Assembly (NCBI GenBank): GCA_036494575.1
Contig: DASXOE010000083.1
Location: 18,126 to 82,125, forward strand
Direction: 5' to 3'
DNA length: 64,000 nucleotides
Origin: DASZFV01 sp036494575
GTDB lineage: Bacteria; Myxococcota_A; Polyangia; Fen-1088
Positions 28,328-37,515 of the stretch are shown piece by piece. The translations under genes and the position numbers were made by a program. Below the pieces are notes generated by a model. The model was not told the origin of the DNA. It was given only the letters and a program-made list of their open reading frames with translations, and searched no databases. Numbering within the stretch: the first letter of the stretch is position 1; the number at the start of each line of letters is the position of its first letter.

Positions 28328-29560
28328 CTATCGGCGCAGCGTCAGCCAGAGCGTCGCGACGCCGGCGGCCAGGAGCATCGTCACGAGACCCACGCCCGTG
28401 AAGAGCTTTCGCTGATCGTAGTGGGCGGCGGCGCGCTCGAGGGCGACCAGCTCGCGCGTGCGGTCGATGATCGTCTCGTGCAGACGGTCGATGCGCTGGA
28501 ACACCGACAGCAGCGACGAGACGGCGGGGCGGGCTTGCAGCGCGGCGCGGCCGAGCTGCTCCGTGAGCTCGGCCCCTTCGCGCTCGGCCGTCGCGCGTTC
28601 GCGCACGTGGCTCGCGACGCTGGCGGCCATTGCGGCGGCGGTCTGGCGGCGCGACGCGATGGCTTCGTCGAGCTTCGAGCGGGTCGCGCCCGCCGCGTCG
28701 CGCAGCCCCGCGGACTTGTCGCGCAGGTCCGCCAGCTGTTTGTCGAGGCGCGCGGTCTGCTCCTCGAGCGGGCGCGCCTCGGCCGCGAGGCCGTCACACT
28801 CGTGCTGGAGGTGCGCGACGCGCGCCTCGCCCCCCGGCGTGACGGCGGCGGTCTCGGCCTCCCGCTCGAACCGCGCGCGTTCGTCGCGCACGCGCCGCAG
28901 ACGCGCGAGCGCCGTCGCTTGTTCGGTCGTCGCGGCGCGCAGGAGCTCGTCCGCGTGGCGGCTCGCGCCGTCGGCGGCCTTCCACTCTGCCTCGAGCGCC
29001 GTCTCGCGCTCTGCGAGCCGTCCTTCCTCGACGACCCTCTGGTGCTCGGACGCCGCGAGATCCGCGATGGCGCCTTCGCGGCGCGCCTCGGCGCGCCCGA
29101 TCGCCTCGAGCAGCCCGGTGAGATCCGGGTGCTGCACGCCCTCGCGCAGCACGGTCGCGCCGAGATCACGGACGGCGCCCGCGAGCAACTTCTCGGCGCC
29201 GTCGCGCTCTTCCTCGAGGCGCTTGCGCCGCTCGCCCGCGGCGATCTTGCCGCGCATGAAGACATAGATGTACGCGATGGATTGACCGGCCCAGATGATT
29301 CGGGACGTCGAGGCGGCGCCGCCCGCGCGCGTGATGGACCCGGGCGTCATGGCGACCGTTCGCGGGCCCGTGACGCCGTTCCCGGGGGTCGCGAGCATCG
29401 TGCGTGACATGGCGGCCGCGGGCGACAGCGCGGCCATCTGCCCGCGCATCGAGCCGCGGAGCTCGGGCAAGAGCGTCGCGCCCGCGCGGCGCTTGCCGCA
29501 CTTCGAGCAGTAAGCGAGGTGATCGGCATTCGGGTGGGAACAATGCCGGCACACGTGCAT
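28328..29560 (-). CDS. Zinc-ribbon, coiled-coil protein with C-terminal membrane helix
   Basis: I do not recognise the family. The N-terminus holds CRHCSHPNADHLAYCSKCGK, a zinc ribbon with two CxxC pairs. A hydrophobic stretch near residues 85-105 is followed by about 250 residues of heptad-like, Glu/Arg/Ala-rich coiled coil. One strong membrane helix ends the protein (about 388-406). It could be a cytoplasmic scaffold anchored to the membrane, a common feature in complex envelope machines. It is divergent from the YbjN-like gene. Confidence 0.62.
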   Translation of the reverse strand: MHVCRHCSHPNADHLAYCSKCGKRRAGATLLPELRGSMRGQMAALSPAAAMSRTMLATPGNGVTGPRTVAMTPGSITRAGGAASTSRIIWAGQSIAYIYVFMRGKIAAGERRKRLEEERDGAEKLLAGAVRDLGATVLREGVQHPDLTGLLEAIGRAEARREGAIADLAASEHQRVVEEGRLAERETALEAEWKAADGASRHADELLRAATTEQATALARLRRVRDERARFEREAETAAVTPGGEARVAHLQHECDGLAAEARPLEEQTARLDKQLADLRDKSAGLRDAAGATRSKLDEAIASRRQTAAAMAASVASHVRERATAEREGAELTEQLGRAALQARPAVSSLLSVFQRIDRLHETIIDRTRELVALERAAAHYDQRKLFTGVGLVTMLLAAGVATLWLTLRR

Positions 29561-29600
29561 GGCGGTGGTCAGTCTAGCGCAATCGTGCTACCGATTTGTC

Positions 29601-30089
29601 ATGAACGCTGCCGCGAAGACCAGCTGCCAGATCATCGAAAAGACGCTCGGGAAGAGCCCGGCGTTCAAAAAGATCGACGAGGGTCTCTTCGTCGTCAAAC
29701 AGGGTTCGTCGATCGTCATGATCAACGTCCTCGCGTGGAACGCCGACCGTGCCGTCGTCCGCTGCGTCGCACAGCTCGTCAAGGGCGTCACGATGGAGGT
29801 GCCGCTCGCGCTGCAGCTCCTCGAGATGAACGCGCTCATGCGCTTCGGAGCCTTCGCCTACGTCCCCGCGGGCGACGTCGTCATCTTCTCGCACACGCTG
29901 CTGGGCGGCGAGACGCTCGACCCCGTGGAGCTCACGACGACGATTCGCGACGTCGCCATCATCGCGGACGAGTACGACGACCGCATCGCGGCGCGCTACG
30001 GCGGCCAGACGATGCAGGATCTCCTCGAGGAGAGCGTCATCGATCACTTCCGCACGGCGCCGGGCAAGAAGGATCACTTCAAGTCCTGA
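29601..30089 (+). CDS. YbjN/type III secretion chaperone-like protein
   Basis: The 162-residue soluble protein has the alpha/beta layout of the YbjN and T3SS chaperone fold, with conserved-looking segments AFKKIDEGLFVVKQGSS, EVPLALQLLEMNALMRFGAF and VIFSHTLLGGETLDPVEL. Such proteins bind peptides or act as small chaperones. The ATG at 29601 was selected over an earlier in-frame ATG because it begins the conserved part. It is 12 nt upstream of the PLP enzyme gene and in the same direction. Confidence 0.75.
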   Translation: MNAAAKTSCQIIEKTLGKSPAFKKIDEGLFVVKQGSSIVMINVLAWNADRAVVRCVAQLVKGVTMEVPLALQLLEMNALMRFGAFAYVPAGDVVIFSHTLLGGETLDPVELTTTIRDVAIIADEYDDRIAARYGGQTMQDLLEESVIDHFRTAPGKKDHFKS

Positions 30090-30101
30090 GCGGACGCGAC
30101 C

Positions 30102-31325
<1,224 letters not shown>

Positions 31326-31341
31326 GCGGGGGGAGGGTCAG

Positions 31342-32370
31342 ATGCGCTCTATTTCCAAGGTTTCATCGGCAGCGGTGCTCGCGGGGCTGTTGGGTCTCGG
31401 ATGCACGCCGTTCCTAGGACCGGTCCCGGATGGAGGTGCCGAACATCCCTTTGGTGATGGTGAGGCTGATATGTGGGAAAGCGGCTCGGGATCTGATCGA
31501 GCCGCCGATGAGCCGGAGGGCACTCCGGAGGTAGCAGGCGCTGTGGATATCCGGGACGCGGAGGTCGTCGGAGACTCTCCCCGAGACGCGCAAACCGGGT
31601 CCGATGCGGACGGTTTCGGCGATGCGAATTCGGAACACAACGACTCGATGGACGGTTCAGCAAACGGACCGCCTTCCGAGAACCTTGCCCTTTGGCTCGC
31701 GGCGGATCGCGGAGTCGTCCTGGAGAACGGCTTGGTTGCGAGCTGGCGCGATCAGTCTGGACACGGCCTCGATGCGTATCAGGACGCGCCGACGGCGCGT
31801 CCTTCACTGCTGACGGCGGCGCTCGTCGGCCAGCCGGTCCTTAGATTTTCCAACAATGAGATACTGGGCTTGCCCGCCGGTTTCTCAGATTTGACCAAGG
31901 GCCTCGTCATCTTGGCTGTCGCCCGTGCTTCTTCAAATGCTGAGCTGATGCCGGAGCCGATCTTCGCCATCCTCAATCTTTCTAGTCAGACGGTGACTAA
32001 TGCCGGGCTGGACTTTCAGATCGATATCTCGAAAGCGGCCGATGCTTCAGGAATGCCAGAGTTCGATTATGGCGTCGGCGACGACTTCATTTCGTCAGGC
32101 TTGGAGCTCGATCGCTGGCAACTTCTGGAAGTGATTCAAGGCAGCGGCTCCCCGGGACAGCGGGTGGCTTGCGAGACTCTCATCAACGGTAACCGCGCCG
32201 GCATGGGCCCGTGTTCAGTACCTCCGGTCACGTACAGGGACGCGAACTATCTGGGCGCGTCAGTCGGACTTCCTGCTGATCTCGCAGAAGTACTCATATA
32301 CGACGCCGAAGACCCGTCAGTGACGAAGGACGCCGAGCTGTATCTCGAGCAGAAGTGGCGCCTGCAATGA
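31342..32370 (+). CDS. Lipoprotein with concanavalin/LamG-like domain, lower GC than neighbours
   Basis: The 342-residue protein has a lipobox LGLGC, an Asp/Gly/Ser-rich linker to about residue 105, and a beta-rich domain with LALWLAADRGVVLENGLVASW and QSGHGLDAY, a layout seen in concanavalin A-like lectin/LamG domains of exported bacterial proteins. Two 60-base lines that I counted in this gene (31441-31500 and 31861-31920) have 32 and 34 G+C, clearly below the rest of the window. This suggests recent acquisition. A strong terminator follows 2 nt after the stop. No partner gene is obvious. Confidence 0.75.
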   Translation: MRSISKVSSAAVLAGLLGLGCTPFLGPVPDGGAEHPFGDGEADMWESGSGSDRAADEPEGTPEVAGAVDIRDAEVVGDSPRDAQTGSDADGFGDANSEHNDSMDGSANGPPSENLALWLAADRGVVLENGLVASWRDQSGHGLDAYQDAPTARPSLLTAALVGQPVLRFSNNEILGLPAGFSDLTKGLVILAVARASSNAELMPEPIFAILNLSSQTVTNAGLDFQIDISKAADASGMPEFDYGVGDDFISSGLELDRWQLLEVIQGSGSPGQRVACETLINGNRAGMGPCSVPPVTYRDANYLGASVGLPADLAEVLIYDAEDPSVTKDAELYLEQKWRLQ

Positions 32371-32372
32371 AA

Positions 32373-32409
32373 ATGGCCGGCCGCAATCGAGCGGCCGGCC
32401 ATCTTTTTT
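32373..32409 (+). terminator. Strong Rho-independent terminator, probably used from both sides
   Basis: A perfect 12-bp stem (ATGGCCGGCCGC, 32373-32384, with 32391-32402) encloses a 6-nt loop and is followed by CTTTTTT. The four As on the other side would also give a short U-run on the minus strand, so it can serve both the plus-strand lipoprotein gene and the convergent one ending at 32434. Confidence 0.95.
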
Positions 32410-32433
32410 AGTCAGGGACTGTGACGTCGAGCG

Positions 32434-33174
32434 CTACCGACACGCGGCCTGATTGCAGAACCAACGGCCCGTGTTCCCGAATGGGGCGCACAGGCACTGC
32501 TCTTGACGGCGATTCGTGCAGGCATTCACGGCGCAGCGCTCGTTGAATGTCGTGCACGTCGTATTGCGGTTCATCACGTTTGCAGGGCACATCGGAATTC
32601 CCGCGCCTGCGTCGGTCCCGCTGTCGACCCCAGCGTCCGCGCCGCCGCCATCGGTTCCGGCGTCGATGGTGTCACAGGCTTCGCAGGCGATCTTGTTGTT
32701 GGGATCGCAGAAACAGAACTGCTCCTCGTTGCGCCGGCATGATCTGGTCATCGTGCAGGTGAAGTCCTGCGAACAGGTCCCACCAAGCACGCAAGGCGTC
32801 GGCGTCGCGTCAGTCCCGGTGTCCGTGCCGGAGTCGGCCTTCGCGCCGCCCGCGCCAGCGGTGCCGCCGTCGACCTTGGTGCCGCCCGCGCCGGCGGTGC
32901 CGCCGTCGGCCGTGGCGCCGCCCGAGCCAGCCGTGGAGCCGCCCGAGCCAGCGGTGGCGCCGCCCGAGCCGGCGGCCGCGTCGTCGCTGCTACCGGCTTG
33001 GCCCGAGGCGTCCGAAGTCGAACCGGCGTTGCCACCTGAGCCGGCCGCTCCGTCGTGGGAGCCACCGCTGCCGCCTTTGCCGCTGTTGGCCGGGCTGCTG
33101 CTGCCGCAGCCCCCGATCGCGGCGAGGATCACCGCGCACGAGAACGTCGAGAGCCAAGTAGTCGTCCGGGTCAT
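32434..33174 (-). CDS. Cys-rich lipoprotein with Gly/Ala/Ser repeat linker
   Basis: The ATG at 33174 has GGAGGCT upstream, and the lipobox ends in IGGC. Residues about 30-130 are nearly all Gly/Ala/Ser/Asp, built from repeats of GSGGATA and DGGTAGAGG types. The C-terminal part has about twelve Cys in pairs such as CVLGGTC, CRRNEEQFC and CAVNACTNRRQEQC, which probably form disulfides in a small extracellular domain. I cannot name the domain. It is likely a surface or matrix lipoprotein. Confidence 0.75.
   Translation of the reverse strand: MTRTTTWLSTFSCAVILAAIGGCGSSSPANSGKGGSGGSHDGAAGSGGNAGSTSDASGQAGSSDDAAAGSGGATAGSGGSTAGSGGATADGGTAGAGGTKVDGGTAGAGGAKADSGTDTGTDATPTPCVLGGTCSQDFTCTMTRSCRRNEEQFCFCDPNNKIACEACDTIDAGTDGGGADAGVDSGTDAGAGIPMCPANVMNRNTTCTTFNERCAVNACTNRRQEQCLCAPFGNTGRWFCNQAACR
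32845..32980. repeat. Tandem repeats of 36 and 21 bp inside the lipoprotein gene
   Basis: The GCCGCCCG(C/A)G element recurs at 32845, 32881 and 32917 (spacing 36) and at 32938 and 32959 (spacing 21). They encode the Gly/Ala/Thr linker. Such arrays can change length by slippage or recombination. Confidence 0.75.
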
Positions 33175-33310
33175 GGGGAGAGCCTCCAGGTTAGTTGGGA
33201 ATAATTGCCGCTCTAGAGTACCCAGAATCTTGTATCCACCCAAGCAAAAGATTCGCGCGAAACCTCGGCGCCGAAAATAAGATTCGTGAATACAGCGGCT
33301 TATGTGGCTC

Positions 33311-34489
33311 TCAGCGGCACCCCGTGACCAGGGTCACCTGCTGCGTGTTCTGGATGAGCGCGTGACAGTACGATCCGTGGACGGTCAACGTCAGGCTGCC
33401 GTCTTGGTCGAACGTCCAGCCATCGACGCCGTCCTGAGGGACGCGCATGCCATCGAATCGAAGCTCGACGACGTTCGGGTCCGGCGGCGCCGAGCGGAGG
33501 TCGATCTTGCAAGCCTCCTCGGCGATCGTCTCGACGACCGCCTCGAGCGCGCCCGAGAGCTCCGTCGGCGTCCTCGCGAGGTGGTAAAGCGGTGTGCTTC
33601 CGGTGTCTATGCCGCCGTACGTCGCGAGCTGATCGAGGCAGGCGCTACCGACCGCCCCGTCGCCGATCCCGAACACCCCCGTGTTGATGTTCGCGCGGCT
33701 CAGCTTCGTCACCTGCGTTTGGGCGTCGTCGCAGGAAGAGCTCGTCGAATCCGGGCCCGTGCCGCAGGTGGGATCGCCGCTCGTGAGGAGCAACACGTAA
33801 CGGTGTCCCGGGTCGCCCGCCGAGAACAGCGCCGCGTAGGTGCTGTTGCACTTCGCGAGGGCGTCGGCGACCGGGCGCTGCGGCTGGTCGCAGCCGGGCC
33901 CGCCGTTGTCGCAGCCCGAGATGATCCGGTCGATGGCCTTCAGGTTGTCGGTGATCGGTTGCGCGACGTCTCCCGCGCAGCAGCCCTGACCGTTGCTGCA
34001 CATCGACACGGCCGCCGGGAATTCTTCGTAGCCAAAGCGCACTCTCTTGTACTTCGAGATGAGCGCGCGGACCTGCTGATGGATCACGTCCAGCCGCGAA
34101 CCCGAGCCGAACCACGACTGCATGCTCGCGGAGCGGTCGACGCTGAGGATGATGTCTGGGACGCGCAGCATGTTCGGGACGAACTGAATCTGCCCGCCGA
34201 AGCAAATCCCGATGCCGTCCACGCGACCGCCGTCGAAGTGAGAGCTGCCGGCGCCGCCACCGCCGCCGCTGTCGTTGCGCGCGTCGATGACTGGACCCGC
34301 TCCACCCGTGCCGGTCGCGTCCCCCGAGGCGCGATCCGAAGGATCGAGGACGACCGTCTGCCGACAGGCGCCCAGCGCGCCCAGGGTCGCGGTCGCGAGC
34401 GTGAGCACGGTGCCGAACGCCGAGCCCCGTCGAGTCGGCGTGAGCGTCGAGCGCGCGCAGGCGCGCTCAGAGGCGCGCCGCTCCCACAC
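33311..34489 (-). CDS. von Willebrand factor A-domain lipoprotein
   Basis: The 392-residue protein starts at a GTG preceded by GGGGAG, overlapping the FecR/TPR gene by 23 nt. A lipobox LGAC follows a basic n-region, then a Gly-rich linker. The vWA domain opens with DIILSVDRSASMQSW, the MIDAS metal-binding D-x-S-x-S, and continues through FGYEEFP and GIGDGAVGS. Several Cys in GCCAG, SGCDNGGPGCDQP and SSSCDD suggest disulfides. Proteins of this type bind ligands or matrix at the surface. Its coupling to a sigma/FecR pair suggests it is a target or sensor of that system. Confidence 0.85.
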   Translation of the reverse strand: MWERRASERACARSTLTPTRRGSAFGTVLTLATATLGALGACRQTVVLDPSDRASGDATGTGGAGPVIDARNDSGGGGGAGSSHFDGGRVDGIGICFGGQIQFVPNMLRVPDIILSVDRSASMQSWFGSGSRLDVIHQQVRALISKYKRVRFGYEEFPAAVSMCSNGQGCCAGDVAQPITDNLKAIDRIISGCDNGGPGCDQPQRPVADALAKCNSTYAALFSAGDPGHRYVLLLTSGDPTCGTGPDSTSSSCDDAQTQVTKLSRANINTGVFGIGDGAVGSACLDQLATYGGIDTGSTPLYHLARTPTELSGALEAVVETIAEEACKIDLRSAPPDPNVVELRFDGMRVPQDGVDGWTFDQDGSLTLTVHGSYCHALIQNTQQVTLVTGCR

Positions 34490-35870
34490 CTTCGCCGCTC
34501 CCCAGCAACCGCTCCGCATCCACCCGGAATCGGCCGCTTGGCCAGCGACGCAGATAGGCCCTCGTCGCGTCTGGACCGGTCGGATCGCCGAGCTGCATGA
34601 GGCACTCGGCGCGATGGAAGGTGGCCGGCTCCGCGGCCTCGCGCACGAGCGGCGACGAGAGCGCGATCTGATACGCGGTGACGGCACGCTTGTAGTCAGC
34701 GCGCGAGCGGTAGAGGTCTCCCGCGACCCGAGCTATCTCGGCGCGGCGCTCACTGTCGGGGTGATTGCGGATGAAGTCGTTGGCCTCGGCGAGCGCGCCC
34801 GGCGCGTCGCCGGCGTGGACGAGGGTCTCGATGATCGAGACGTCCGTCTCGACGCGCAGCACGCCGTCTGGGTGATCGGACCGGTAGCGGCGCCACGCCG
34901 CCACCGCGTTGGCTGGCTGGCCCAGGCGGTCGCGCAGGATCTTCCCGACTTCGTAGGCGGCATTTTCGCCGGCCGCGCCGCCGCGCTGAACGAGCCCGCG
35001 GTAAAGACCGAGCGCGCGCGTCGTGTCTCCCGAGGCGAGCGCCGCGCGCGCGCTGGCCTCGACGTCGGCGTCGGCGGACGTCGCCGTGCCTGGTCTCGTG
35101 AGCGCGAGGGCGCGCGCGTGCGAATTCGTCCGCGCCGCCGCGTCGGCCGACGGCAGGTCGGGGCTGGCCCACGTCTCGCCGGTCGCGAGGCGCGCCAGGC
35201 GTGCGTGGTCCCAAACCTCGACGATGCCGTCCTGGTCGTCGACGTACACGCGGCGGGCGCCGTCCATTCGCAGCTTGAAGCGCGTGCCGAGAACGACGAC
35301 GCGGTAGGGACCCGCGAGCACGACGAACGAATGACCCGCGGACGGGCGAGGAACCTTGAAGGCGACCTCGCCGCCGTCGACCTTGGTGCGACCGGCGCGA
35401 TCGACGGTCATGACCGACGACGATTCCAGGCGCGCCTCGGCGCCGCCCACGAGCGTCAGCTCCAGGCGCTCGCCGGCGCCCGTGCGGATCGTGCCTTCGG
35501 CCGCGGGGAGGAGTCGCGTCTCGACCGCCGGCGCCGGCGTCGCGTGTGCGACGAACGTGGGGGCGAGCTGGTGGCGCGGCCACATCCAGGCCACGAACGC
35601 GAAGGCGAGCGCCGCGGTGCTGGCGACGCCGCCCGCGAACCACGGCCAACGCGGCATCCGGGTCGCGCGCACGCGCACCAGATCGGCCGTCGAGGTCTCT
35701 GCGTTCGCGTCGAGATCCGCCTCGGTGCTCAAAAAGGAAACGCGTGCCCACATGCGCCGCAGCGTCACGTCGTCAGCGACGCGCCCGCGGGCATCACCGA
35801 GGGCACTCTCGAGCTCGCGCGTCATGGCGTCGTCGCCCTCGCCCCGGGCCGGGTGGTTCGTCTCGCTCAT
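34467..35870 (-). CDS. FecR-type membrane regulator with TPR C-terminus
   Basis: The 467-residue protein has a short cytoplasmic N-terminus, one membrane helix around residues 76-95 and a FecR-like periplasmic domain (about 115-215) with GTIRTGAGERLELTL, VDGGEVAFKVPRP and VLGTRFKLRMDGA. The C-terminal half (about 260-450) has TPR-like helical pairs, seen in AAYEVGKILRDRLGQPANAVAAW. FecR proteins bind a partner ECF sigma factor and convey an outer signal. The start codon overlaps the sigma gene by 4 nt, so it is very likely the cognate anti-sigma/regulator. The TPR region may contact an envelope partner. Confidence 0.86.
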   Translation of the reverse strand: MSETNHPARGEGDDAMTRELESALGDARGRVADDVTLRRMWARVSFLSTEADLDANAETSTADLVRVRATRMPRWPWFAGGVASTAALAFAFVAWMWPRHQLAPTFVAHATPAPAVETRLLPAAEGTIRTGAGERLELTLVGGAEARLESSSVMTVDRAGRTKVDGGEVAFKVPRPSAGHSFVVLAGPYRVVVLGTRFKLRMDGARRVYVDDQDGIVEVWDHARLARLATGETWASPDLPSADAAARTNSHARALALTRPGTATSADADVEASARAALASGDTTRALGLYRGLVQRGGAAGENAAYEVGKILRDRLGQPANAVAAWRRYRSDHPDGVLRVETDVSIIETLVHAGDAPGALAEANDFIRNHPDSERRAEIARVAGDLYRSRADYKRAVTAYQIALSSPLVREAAEPATFHRAECLMQLGDPTGPDATRAYLRRWPSGRFRVDAERLLGSGEGVGAARL

Positions 35871-36460
35871 GACGACCTCGCGGAGGTCTTGCGCGCCATC
35901 TCGGCGAGCTCCGAGCGCGCGTGGTGCAGGCGCGACCAGACCGTGTTCTCCGGGCAGCCCGCGATCTTCGCGATCTCGTCGACGGACAGCTCTTCGATCT
36001 CGAACAGCACGAGCACGAGGCGCTTCTTGGGTGACAGTCGTCGCAGCAGGCCGTCGAGGGCGGCGAGGCGGGCGCTGCGCTCAGACGGGTCCGGATCGGG
36101 AGGAGGCGGCGGCTCGCGCAGCAGCAGAGTCCCCAGCAGGGCGTGCATGCGGCGGCGGCGCATGGCGCGTCCTGCGCCACGGGCTGCGATGCGGTAGATC
36201 CAGGTGGACAGCCGCGCCGCGCCCCGGAACCGATCCAAGCTGCGGTACACGGCGACGAAGACGTCCTGGCACGCGTCCTCACGCTCCTCGGGCGGGACGC
36301 CGAACGCCGACAGGAAGCGGTACACCGTGGGCGCGTGCCGGTCGTGGAGCATGCGCCACGCGCCGTGGTCGCCGCGGCGGCAGCGCGCCACGAGCTCCGT
36401 GTCGGTGGGGACCGAGCTGCGCGGAACGACGGGGCGAATGAGGCTAGGCGTGTTGTTCAC
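35867..36460 (-). CDS. ECF-family RNA polymerase sigma factor (FecI-like context)
   Basis: Region 2 is visible in WRMLHDRHAPTVYRFLSAFGV and EDACQDVFVAVYRSLDRFRG, and region 4 in LSPKKRLVLVLFEIEELSVDEIAKIAGCPENTVWSRLHHARSEL, which holds the -35-binding helix-turn-helix. The 197-residue length is normal. It is immediately followed by a FecR-like gene with a 4-nt overlap and sits downstream of an outer-membrane-type protein, consistent with surface signalling. A stretch REPPPPPDPDP lies in the linker between regions. Confidence 0.9.
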   Translation of the reverse strand: MNNTPSLIRPVVPRSSVPTDTELVARCRRGDHGAWRMLHDRHAPTVYRFLSAFGVPPEEREDACQDVFVAVYRSLDRFRGAARLSTWIYRIAARGAGRAMRRRRMHALLGTLLLREPPPPPDPDPSERSARLAALDGLLRRLSPKKRLVLVLFEIEELSVDEIAKIAGCPENTVWSRLHHARSELAEMARKTSARSS

Positions 36461-36502
36461 GATACGCTCGAAGAGATTAGTGGCGTGTCGACGGTTCGTT
36501 CG

Positions 36503-37498
36503 TCACCGAAAGGCCCAACCCAATTCTACGCCACCGTCGCCGTAGAAGCGTGGCGTTCCCCACACTTGGGCGCCGGTCGAGGTCTTGAAATCATAAGGAA
36601 CCGCTAACGCGCCGCGCAAGAGGAGCCGCACATAGAGCCGGCCAGCCAATGAGACGGCATAACCCAAGGCCAGGTCGCCCGCGGGAGCGACGTGGGCGCC
36701 GCGGGCCATGCCGGCGCCGTCGGCCGATACGAGCAAAAGGTCAGCGTCGGCGCCAACACCGGGCTCGAGCCTTCCCGGCCCCGCAGCCAAGCTCAAGTAG
36801 ACGCCCAGGCGGAACGGGAAGCGGCGCAGCGTCGCCGTCGCGCTCGACCAGCGCGCGTCCGCCGGCGGCGCGTATCCGAGGCTGAGGCGGGCACCCGCGT
36901 GCGCGCCTTCGCGTGCGCTCTCGACGCCGATCGCGAGGTCACCGTCGTCATCGAAGCCTCCCACTTCGCCGCGGCGGGCGCTGCCGGACAGGCCGACGCG
37001 CCAGACGGCGTGCGCGCGCGGGGCGCTGGATGGCGCGACAGCAGCTCCCGTCGGCTGGAGCGTGACCGCCGGCGCCGGGGTGGGCGGGGGCTCGGGCGCG
37101 GGCGGCGGTAGGGACGGCGCCTCGTAGCCCACATCGTGAAGATAGCGATCGACGATGAGCGCGATCGTGTCGGCGAGCGCGGCACAGTCGGGCGCACGGC
37201 CACGCGGCGGCGCCGGCAGCGCTCGGTGCAGCACGGTCTCGCCGCGGCCGTCGACGAGGTCGACGCGCACCTCGCCTTCGGACGAGCTGCCGACGTCGAG
37301 GCGCAGCCCGCCCGCGAGCGAGAGCGGCGTCGCCGTCGGCGCGGGGGGAACGATCCCCGCGCCGAGCGCGTTCAGGGCCGCGCCGAGCTGCGCGGGCGAT
37401 GGGCACTCCGACGCTGGCGTGTTGGCCGCCGTTGGCGCCGTCGCGGGCGCGGCCGCGCCGAGCGCGGAGAGGAGCACGGTCGACAGGGCCGCGAGCAC
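36503..37498 (-). CDS. Exported beta-rich protein, probably outer-membrane
   Basis: The GTG at 37498 gives a signal peptide ending near AAAPA. A Pro-rich region (about 130-150) precedes many strand-like segments such as VWRVGLSGSARRGEVGGF and GVYLSLAAGPGRL, ending GGVELGWAFR with an aromatic near the C-terminus, as in outer-membrane beta barrels. I do not recognise the family. It lies between an aminotransferase gene (17 nt upstream) and an ECF sigma gene (42 nt downstream) on the same strand, so it may be the outer-membrane arm of the sigma system. Confidence 0.68.
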   Translation of the reverse strand: MLAALSTVLLSALGAAAPATAPTAANTPASECPSPAQLGAALNALGAGIVPPAPTATPLSLAGGLRLDVGSSSEGEVRVDLVDGRGETVLHRALPAPPRGRAPDCAALADTIALIVDRYLHDVGYEAPSLPPPAPEPPPTPAPAVTLQPTGAAVAPSSAPRAHAVWRVGLSGSARRGEVGGFDDDGDLAIGVESAREGAHAGARLSLGYAPPADARWSSATATLRRFPFRLGVYLSLAAGPGRLEPGVGADADLLLVSADGAGMARGAHVAPAGDLALGYAVSLAGRLYVRLLLRGALAVPYDFKTSTGAQVWGTPRFYGDGGVELGWAFR

Positions 37499-37515
37499 GG
37501 GCTCATTATCACCGA

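Noticed and set aside
28381..29265. A 294-residue minus-strand frame inside the zinc-ribbon coiled-coil gene.
   Set aside because: It is Ser/Arg/Ala-rich and out of frame, a typical high-GC shadow.
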